From the NCBI GenBank assembly GCA_002402905.1, contig DHGT01000030.1:1-12328 (forward strand): a stretch of DNA of 12,328 nt. Reading direction: 5' to 3'. The translations under genes were made by a program, and so were the position numbers. How positions within the stretch are numbered: position 1 is the first letter of the stretch; every line of letters starts with the position of its first letter. The notes under the pieces are model-generated. The model ran no database searches. It was not told the origin of the DNA and saw only the letters and a program-made list of their open reading frames with translations. Positions 8,201-12,328 of this stretch are shown piece by piece. Source of the DNA: Desulfatitalea sp. UBA4791. Lineage in GTDB: Bacteria > Desulfobacterota > Desulfobacteria > Desulfobacterales > Desulfosarcinaceae.

Positions 8201-8731
8201 CGTGGGGCAGATCGGTACACAGGCGCCGCAGCGGGTGCAGGCCGCCGCGTCGATGACATAGGCGCCGACAACGGCGTGTGGCACGACCCGGTGAATGGCC
8301 TTGCTGCGGCTCAATCCGCTGTTGAAATCGTCGGGCATGTCCACCGGGCAGACCGTCTCACAGGCGCCGCAGCCGATGCACAATTGTGGGTCCACACCCT
8401 GGAGCGTCTGCTTGAGCCGCACGGCGAAACGGCCTGGACCGCCTTCCAGGTGCGACAACTCGGTGGCCGGCAGGAAATCGATCCGTTCATGAAAAAAGCC
8501 TTTGCGCAGGCAGGTCGCTTCGGCCGAATCGCGTTCGAGCAGCGGCAGCATCTTGCACATGCCGCAGCCATCGGTTGGGAATTGGGCGTCCAGGCGGCTC
8601 AGCAATCCGCCGGGATGGGCCGCCCGGTCGATGAGCAGCACATCGGATCCCGTTTCGGCCAGGTCGAGCGCCGAACGGATGCCGGCGATCCCGGCGCCGA
8701 TAATGACGGCGTGATAGTTTTCTCGCAGCAT
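5291..8731 (-). CDS. hdrA: Tandem HdrA fusion with embedded response-regulator receiver domain
   Basis: 1146 residues, about twice the usual HdrA. Module 1 starts directly with an FAD Rossmann motif (GAGIAG, 12-17), then CGMC (56-59), two [4Fe-4S] motifs (C118/121/124/128; C165/168/171/175), a whole receiver domain (about 190-308: D196/D197, D241, T269, K291), and the rest of the flavin domain with the HdrA cysteine signature (C385, C398, C402, C403). Module 2 starts with an HdrA N-terminal-type domain (about 586-690: C593, C595, C598, C628, C653), FAD motif GGGTAG (738-743), signature C886/C897/C901/C902, and C-terminal 2x[4Fe-4S] (C1081/1084/1087/1091; C1112/1115/1118/1122). HdrA is the flavin subunit that splits electron pairs in Hdr complexes. 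I infer a fused pseudo-dimer whose activity may respond to phosphorylation. The start overlaps the upstream stop (TGATG), with AAGGAGG at 8736-8742. Confidence 0.93.
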   Translation of the reverse strand: MLRENYHAVIIGAGIAGIRSALDLAETGSDVLLIDRAAHPGGLLSRLDAQFPTDGCGMCKMLPLLERDSAEATCLRKGFFHERIDFLPATELSHLEGGPGRFAVRLKQTLQGVDPQLCIGCGACETVCPVDMPDDFNSGLSRSKAIHRVVPHAVVGAYVIDAAACTRCGACVPICPTGAIDLAFDRRKEFSILVVDDELSVRDSLKEWLLNEGFMNVQTAESGAEALTLLEQSDVKLLLIDVKMPGMDGVDLLKQAKADHPDRVAVMMTAYATVDTAVEAMKSGALDYLIKPFDPQAMLAMVNRVFQATVSVQERQVTAGAVILAGGMTLFDPGEGVNPYGYGTHPHVITSLAFERVLSGCGPSQGRLVRPADGKPLQRIAWLQCVGSRDCQISADFCSRICCMISLKEAVLAKNKSNDAVETTIFYTDMRTFGKSFEPYRRQAEEERGVNLVRARVHSVTASPESGDPLLRYAGLDGRMHEAEVDLVVLAAGFRPSPETEALAELTQAERNAWGFFQPQPFAAACSSAEGIYLAGACTEPVEINAALIQASAAALEAGRTLRRSGSQLALAEGPAAKGVAPDAPPRILAAICTCHGCLSETRNTEKLISGLTRDPAVVQVLFVDQLCGADGWGPLEAAIKDVAPNRLLVAACHPLRHSTHRRALSRRTGLPENLMTIVDMKIEPTEPQADTTARSLRTALGEHVLSASLQMGVAFLKHTDPTAPEREQVQRKALVIGGGTAGMHAALAIADMGYGVDLVEKENRLGGNLAWLHHTLEGHAVKPLLDQLDDRVIQHPKITLHLEHEVVNAVGRVGDFRTTVQNAQGRTEILRHGVTILATGGLEAETTAYGYGTHRAIVTQQALERQIGSGEADAAAWDVVAMIQCVGSREPSRDYCSRVCCPTAIKHALYLKEKNPRVQIYILYRDVMMTGFSESYYTEARRAGVVFIPYRPQQLPGVETSPDGIVTLSVRDPIAEVDLKIEANLLVLATGVVPRLPAKLAAFYGATLDSGGFFQEADSKWRPVDGLREGVFACGLALAPQTITEAAAAGQAAAQRALRILCHESLSAGHPTAAVRHSLCVLCQRCIDACPYGARSVDLEQRRLVVDPAMCQGCGACAAVCLNGAAILNHHGAGQMLAMIDAAVE
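7808..8164 (-). other. Receiver (REC) domain inserted within the first HdrA module
   Basis: This marks residues 190-308 of the fusion protein. It begins with SILVVDDE and ends before the strand AGAVILAGG that resumes the HdrA flavin fold. The phosphorylation set is complete: D196/D197 bind metal, D241 (LLIDVKMPG) is the acceptor, T269 (MMTAY) and K291 (LIKPF) complete it. The sequence resembles NtrC-type receivers. It follows the second [4Fe-4S] motif by about 14 residues, so it sits beside the ferredoxin clusters in the primary structure. The reading frame is continuous, so this is a real internal domain and not two genes joined by error. Confidence 0.92.
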
Positions 8732-9870
8732 CAGGCCTCCTTACGCCAATGCAATCCTGCCGTATCCGCAAACTCGTGTTCACGAAATTCGCTCAACGGC
8801 GGTCGTTCCGCCACATCCCGTCCAGCCTGGTAGTCGAAGGCGGCCTGGGTGCGATGGGCCACGGTGCGGAACAGCGACATGACGTCGATGTCGTTGGGAC
8901 AGGCATTGCTGCACTGACCGCATCCCACGCAGGCTGTGCTCATATGGGCCAGGCGGGTCAGATGGTAGAAGATGGTGTCGGTGGGCATTTTGATCATGCC
9001 CTTGCGCCGCGTCCAGGAGAGGTATTGCAGCGGGTCGTGGTCGAAGAGATTGGTCTCGAAGACGCACTGCCGGCAGTAACAGACCGGGCAGGCCGTGCGG
9101 CAGTTGTAGCAATTGACGCAATGGGCAAAATAGTGATCCAGCTTTTCCAGGCTGTCGGTGGCCGCGGCGGTCTCGGCAAACATGCTGTCCCGGAACCGGG
9201 TGCGTTCGGCCACCACCGTTTCCACGGCAGCCGCCCGTTGGTCCGGCAACGGGGTCGCCTTCAGTCCCAGCCGGTCGAGGATCTCCCGGCCGGAATCGGT
9301 CTGGGCGTCCACCATCACCTCCCGGCCGGTGTCAACGCCCCACAGGCAGACGGCCAGGTCGGCGCCCGTGGGCATGGGATGTTCGCAGGCGCGGCAGGCC
9401 TTTGACAGCGAGCTTTCATCGACTGATGGGCGTTTGACGTAGCCGTGATCCGCTCCTGAATCGTCTCCCTCACGCGTAAGGGCATCGAAGATCTTGTTGG
9501 GATATGCCCCCGGACAATCGCTGCCGATGATGATCACCTGCTCCCGCAATCCCTGTTTGAGCTTGACCAATTCGATAAACGCCCGGATTTCGCAAGGGCG
9601 CAGGACGGCGGCCACCCGTTTGGGGGTCGCGGTGCGCGTCAGGCGGCACACCTGCTTGGCGGCATTGAGCGCAAACGCGGGCGAGAGGGGATCGGAGTTA
9701 TCGAGCTGATCCGGATCGTGGATCAAAAGGGGCATCACGGAACGACTGCCCGGAAGCCGCCCGGGCACCATGACAGCGTCGATTTCATCCAGGGCCAGGA
9801 TTCGGCCGAGTAACGTTCGGATCGCGTCCGCGACATCTTCGTTTTTCACTTCCATCGTAACGGTCTGCAT
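8731..9870 (-). CDS. FrhB/FdhB-family flavin iron-sulfur protein with HdrC-like C-terminal ferredoxin
   Basis: 379 residues from the chosen ATG. The N-terminal two-thirds show FrhB/FdhB-family marks: LRPCEIRA (90-97), GSDCPG (117-122 region), C159-x-x-C162, and a cysteine-dense stretch C251/C254/C257/C261 with C264, C266 and C269 (CPVCYCRQC). A further [4Fe-4S] motif, C314/C317/C320/C324 (CVGCGQCSNACP), resembles HdrC. Members of this family bind a flavin and iron-sulfur clusters and link F420, formate or other donors to a partner complex; F420 use cannot be assumed here. An in-frame TTG at 9885 would add five residues, but ATG at 9870 is preferred because GAAGG (9877-9881) lies about 6 bases before it. 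It follows mvhD by 34 bases and overlaps the HdrA fusion start. I infer an electron input subunit. The donor is unknown. Confidence 0.88.
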   Translation of the reverse strand: MQTVTMEVKNEDVADAIRTLLGRILALDEIDAVMVPGRLPGSRSVMPLLIHDPDQLDNSDPLSPAFALNAAKQVCRLTRTATPKRVAAVLRPCEIRAFIELVKLKQGLREQVIIIGSDCPGAYPNKIFDALTREGDDSGADHGYVKRPSVDESSLSKACRACEHPMPTGADLAVCLWGVDTGREVMVDAQTDSGREILDRLGLKATPLPDQRAAAVETVVAERTRFRDSMFAETAAATDSLEKLDHYFAHCVNCYNCRTACPVCYCRQCVFETNLFDHDPLQYLSWTRRKGMIKMPTDTIFYHLTRLAHMSTACVGCGQCSNACPNDIDVMSLFRTVAHRTQAAFDYQAGRDVAERPPLSEFREHEFADTAGLHWRKEA

Positions 9871-9876
9871 AGGCTG

Positions 9877-9881
9877 CCTTC
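9877..9881 (-). promoter_or_regulatory. Shine-Dalgarno site deciding the FrhB-like start
   Basis: Minus-strand GAAGG lies 6 bases before ATG 9870-9868. The longer frame opens at TTG 9885-9883, which itself lies just ahead of this site and has no ribosome site of comparable quality. This supports the shorter 379-residue product. Confidence 0.6.
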
Positions 9882-9904
9882 GCAATGCTTCGGGTTTCGA
9901 GTTG

Positions 9905-10327
9905 TTAAAACACCATTTGACTTCTGGAGGCCACCGGCCCCAGTTCCCGGGTGCGCTCGGTCAGTTCGCGCATGGTCTGGGTGAACTGTATGCCGTCGCT
10001 GGCGCCGATCCAGGTGAGCTGCAGCCGGTCGGCTTCGAAGCCGAACTGGGGCAGGATCTCCTTGAGCAGCCGGATGCGGCGCCGGGCCTTGAAGTTGCCG
10101 TTGATATAGTGACAGTCGCCCGGGTGGCAGCCGCTGACCAGCACCGCGTCGGCCCCCTCCAGAAAGGCCTTGATGATATACTGGGGGTCCACCATGCCGG
10201 TGCACATGACGCGGATCAGTCGCACGTTCGATGGATAGGTGAGCCGCGAGGTGCCGGCGAGATCAGCGGCCGTGTAAGTGCACCAGTTACAGACAAAGGC
10301 GATGATCAATGGCTCGAAAGATTGCAT
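9905..10327 (-). CDS. mvhD: MvhD-type [2Fe-2S] electron-transfer protein
   Basis: 140 residues, soluble. It has the conserved MvhD cysteines: C13 and C16 (CNWCTY), C42 (MCTGMV), C67 and C72 (GCHPGDCHY), followed by NGNFKA. In methanogens MvhD carries a [2Fe-2S] cluster and hands electrons from the hydrogenase to HdrA. In many bacteria it docks other donors onto HdrA. No hydrogenase subunits appear in the window, so the donor here is more likely the GltD-HdrA or FrhB-like partner (inference from neighbours). ATG at 10327 has AAGGA at about 10335-10339, some 7 bases upstream. It sits 90 bases after the partial GltD-HdrA gene and 34 bases before the FrhB-like gene. Its length is normal for stand-alone MvhD, and nothing looks broken. 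Confidence 0.93.
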   Translation of the reverse strand: MQSFEPLIIAFVCNWCTYTAADLAGTSRLTYPSNVRLIRVMCTGMVDPQYIIKAFLEGADAVLVSGCHPGDCHYINGNFKARRRIRLLKEILPQFGFEADRLQLTWIGASDGIQFTQTMRELTERTRELGPVASRSQMVF

Positions 10328-10417
10328 GGGGTTATCCTTTTTTTAAAAAAATGACAGCATTCCTTAACTTTCATACTTTCTGACTTTCCTACTTTCATAC
10401 CAATTATCACAATCAAC
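10328..10417 (-). other. mvhD leader: AT palindrome and possible weak internal promoter
   Basis: This 90-base gap is the longest between genes here and is much more AT-rich than its surroundings. Reading on the minus strand it holds a TG-T-GATAAT stretch (10403-10411) that resembles an extended -10 box, the octamer array, and a perfect 14-base palindrome T7A7 (10338-10351) just before the mvhD ribosome site. No credible -35 box lies 16-18 bases ahead of the -10-like stretch, so an internal promoter is only a possibility. The palindrome lacks a GC stem and would be a poor terminator. Confidence 0.3.
10367..10401 (-). repeat. Octamer tandem repeat array upstream of mvhD
   Basis: On the minus strand: GGT, ATGAAAGT, AGGAAAGT, CAGAAAGT and ATGAAAGT, four exact-length 8-base units sharing GAAAGT with two variable bases. 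The unit and the leading GGT are as at 5258-5291. The array lies between the stop of the GltD-HdrA fusion (10420-10418) and mvhD. The variable pair of bases, not the core, differs between copies. The function is unknown. Confidence 0.8.
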
Positions 10418-12328
10418 CTAGGCGGCGGCCGACGTCGATTTGTCGGGATCCTCCATCTTCTCCGAATGTTCCAGAACATCGATCGCATCGAAGATGCCGT
10501 CGATTTCAGAGAAGATCTGCTGGCTCTTGAAGTGCCGGCTGCTGGCGGCCCCGCTGGGACAGAAGCCCGAGCAGCTGCCGCACCCTTTGCATATCAGCGG
10601 GTTGACCTCGCTGACCTGTTTGAGTTCGTTGAACGAGATGGCGCTGTAAGGGCACAGGCCGATGCAGATCTGGCAGCCGGCGCAGATGTCCGGGTCGATG
10701 TAGGAAATGGTGGGGGCGATCTCCACCCGGCCCCGGGCCGCCAGGGCCAGGGCCTTGGCCGCCGCGCCCGACGCGTGGGATACGGCGTCGGGGATGTCCA
10801 TGGGCTTCTGGCAGCAGCCGGCCAGAAAGAGGCCGTCGGTGGCCGTGTTGAGCGGCCCCAGCTTGGGATGGGCCTCCAGGAAGAAGCCGTCGGCCCCCTG
10901 GTTGACGCCGAAGACCCGGCCGACCTGCAGCGTATCGCTGCGGGCCTCCATGGCCGTGCAGAGCACCACCATGTCTACGGGCACACGCAGGTTTTCGCCC
11001 AGCAAGGTGTCTTCGGCCAGCAGGATCAATTTGCCCTGTTCTGCTTCGGATGTTGCTTCGTCGGTGATTTCGGCCACCTTGCCGCGGATGAAAGTGGTGC
11101 CTTCTTCCTGGCAGCGCCGGTAGAACTCTTCGTAGCCTTCCCCGAAACAGCGCATGTCGATGTAAAAATCGTACACATCGGTATCATGGCCGACCTTCTC
11201 CTTGATCAGGTGGGTGTACTTGAGGGCATACATGCAGCAGACCCGCGAGCAGTATTCATGATAGTTGACATCGCGGCTGCCGATGCAGTGCAGCAAGGCC
11301 ACGCTGCGCGGCGGCCGGTCGAAACGACCGCTGTCGCCGCGCATGAGAATCTGGCCGCCGGTGGGGCCGGTGGCATTGCTCAGCCGTTCGAATTCCAGGG
11401 CGGTGAAGACATTCTGGAAGCGGCCGTAGCCATACTGGGTCATGGGGGTCGGATCGAGCGTGTCATAGCCGGTAGCCAGGATGATACTGCCCACCTGGAG
11501 ATGGAGATCGGTCGGTTGCATCAGGTGGTCGATGGCATGGGCCTCGCAGGCGGACACGCACTGCATGCATTCGCAGCAGACGCCGCAGTTGAGACAGCGC
11601 TCGGCCTCGGCGCGCGCATCCGCCTCGGAGAGGGGATGTTCGACTTCCGCAAAGGGTTCGGCTCCGGCGATGAATGGTACGAAGGGTGGCTCGACCCGCT
11701 TTTCAGGGTGGACGTCATCCGGAATCGGCGCCCAGTCGGCTGTCTCCGCATCGGGCCGAGGCGGTCTTTCGGGAAGGTCGGCCAAGGGTTCACCGCGCAA
11801 GAACAGGTCCATGGCCGCCACCGTCCGGTGGGCCGCCCCAACGGCTTCGATGGCCGTGGCCGGGCCGCTCACCATGTCGCCGGCGGCAAATACATACGGC
11901 AGGCTGGACTGCCCGGTGACCGGGTCGGCCAAGAGCAGGCCGCGGCGGTCCCATTGCAGTTCCGGCACCGACGCTGCCCAGGAGGTGTCGGTGAGTTGCC
12001 CGATGGCCGGAATGATCGTGCCGCACGCCACGCGGAACTCGGCGCCCTCGATGGGTTCCGGGCGGCGTCGGCCGCTGCGGTCGGGCGGTCCCAATCGGTT
12101 GCGCACGCAGGTCAGCGCGACCACCTGTCCCTCTTCCCGTTCGACCCGCAGGGGGGTGGCCAGAAATTCGAACCGGATGCCCTCGATCTTGGCCTGTTCG
12201 ATCTCTTCGCGGTAGGCCGGCATCTCCTGCTCGCTGCGGCGATAGACCACGGTCACCGGCGCATCGCTCAGTCGGCGGGCGGTGCGGGCCGCATCGATGG
12301 CCACATTGCCGCCGCCCACCACCACCAC
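10418..12328 (-). CDS. GltD-HdrA fusion oxidoreductase, 5' end cut by window edge
   Basis: The C-terminal 636 residues are visible; the frame is open to base 12328. The visible part starts inside a GltD-like domain at its second nucleotide-binding motif (VGGGNVAIDAARTA), normally the NAD(P)H site, and continues to an ending FAD motif (YVFAAGD, about 145-151). A cysteine cluster (C245, C248, C251, C252, C254, C257, C261) links this to an HdrA-like half with signature C348/C360/C364/C365 and two C-terminal [4Fe-4S] motifs (C549/552/555/559; C580/583/586/590). GltD/NfnB-type domains oxidise or reduce NAD(P)H, and HdrA-type domains bifurcate electrons. I infer that this subunit connects the pyridine nucleotide pool to the Hdr complex. 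The first FAD motif and any N-terminal iron-sulfur domain must lie beyond the edge, so the true start cannot be given. Confidence 0.92.
   Translation of the reverse strand: MVVVGGGNVAIDAARTARRLSDAPVTVVYRRSEQEMPAYREEIEQAKIEGIRFEFLATPLRVEREEGQVVALTCVRNRLGPPDRSGRRRPEPIEGAEFRVACGTIIPAIGQLTDTSWAASVPELQWDRRGLLLADPVTGQSSLPYVFAAGDMVSGPATAIEAVGAAHRTVAAMDLFLRGEPLADLPERPPRPDAETADWAPIPDDVHPEKRVEPPFVPFIAGAEPFAEVEHPLSEADARAEAERCLNCGVCCECMQCVSACEAHAIDHLMQPTDLHLQVGSIILATGYDTLDPTPMTQYGYGRFQNVFTALEFERLSNATGPTGGQILMRGDSGRFDRPPRSVALLHCIGSRDVNYHEYCSRVCCMYALKYTHLIKEKVGHDTDVYDFYIDMRCFGEGYEEFYRRCQEEGTTFIRGKVAEITDEATSEAEQGKLILLAEDTLLGENLRVPVDMVVLCTAMEARSDTLQVGRVFGVNQGADGFFLEAHPKLGPLNTATDGLFLAGCCQKPMDIPDAVSHASGAAAKALALAARGRVEIAPTISYIDPDICAGCQICIGLCPYSAISFNELKQVSEVNPLICKGCGSCSGFCPSGAASSRHFKSQQIFSEIDGIFDAIDVLEHSEKMEDPDKSTSAAA

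Noticed and set aside
6944..8833. Long open frame on the plus strand (629 codons)
   Set aside because: It lies antisense to the HdrA fusion, whose domains and cysteine motifs are unmistakable. Its translation is rich in His, Gly, Arg and Gln with no family motif, as expected of a shadow frame in GC-rich DNA.
9871..9885. TTG start adding five residues to the FrhB-like protein
   Set aside because: The ATG at 9870 has a well-spaced GAAGG. The TTG start has no comparable site.
10338..10351. T7A7 palindrome as a rho-independent terminator
   Set aside because: It has no GC stem and no loop, and it sits directly ahead of the mvhD ribosome site. A terminator here would cut the Hdr gene set in two.
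10338..10362. Five-codon leader frame (ATG CTG TCA TTT TTT TAA on the minus strand) before mvhD
   Set aside because: An AAGGA touches the ATG with no spacing, so ribosome loading is implausible. Most likely chance in AT-rich sequence.

Overview
The window comes from a GC-rich bacterial genome, most likely a sulfate-reducing or related Desulfobacterota. That assignment is inferred from gene content: heterodisulfide-reductase-type (Hdr) electron-transfer genes with no methanogen genes, c-type-heme sensor kinases and PAS-rich signalling proteins. All eight genes I can support lie on the minus strand and read right to left. Spacing is short throughout (one overlap, then gaps of 21 to 90 bases), so they look like one long transcription unit whose promoter lies beyond the right edge.

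In order of transcription: (1) 12328-10418, the C-terminal 636 residues of a GltD-like NAD(P)/FAD domain fused to an HdrA-like flavin/ferredoxin module; (2) 10327-9905, MvhD-type [2Fe-2S] protein; (3) 9870-8731, FrhB/FdhB-type flavin and iron-sulfur protein; (4) 8731-5291, a 1146-residue protein made of two HdrA-like modules, with a complete response-regulator receiver (REC) domain inside the first; (5) 5243-4668, HdrC; (6) 4605-3616, HdrB; (7) 3594-1294, membrane histidine kinase with an extracytoplasmic domain carrying CXXCH and CX4CH heme-c motifs; (8) 1244-87, soluble REC-histidine kinase.

Genes 1-6 encode the parts of a soluble Hdr-type, possibly flavin-based electron-bifurcating complex. 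Electrons would enter from NAD(P)H or another donor through the GltD, FrhB and MvhD parts, split at HdrA flavins, and leave to ferredoxin and to a disulfide-type substrate at HdrB. Genes 7-8 are a two-component system with no DNA-binding output in the window. The only other receiver domain present is the one inside the HdrA fusion, with its phospho-acceptor Asp and accessory Thr and Lys all intact. The most interesting reading is that an extracytoplasmic, heme-based redox sensor controls the Hdr enzyme directly by phosphorylation. This is an inference from architecture and gene order.

Three non-coding stretches (1-72, 5258-5291, 10367-10401) carry the same degenerate octamer tandem repeat (NNGAAAGT). 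The leftmost array points the opposite way to the other two. No RNA genes, CRISPR arrays, insertion sequences or convincing hairpin terminators were seen.
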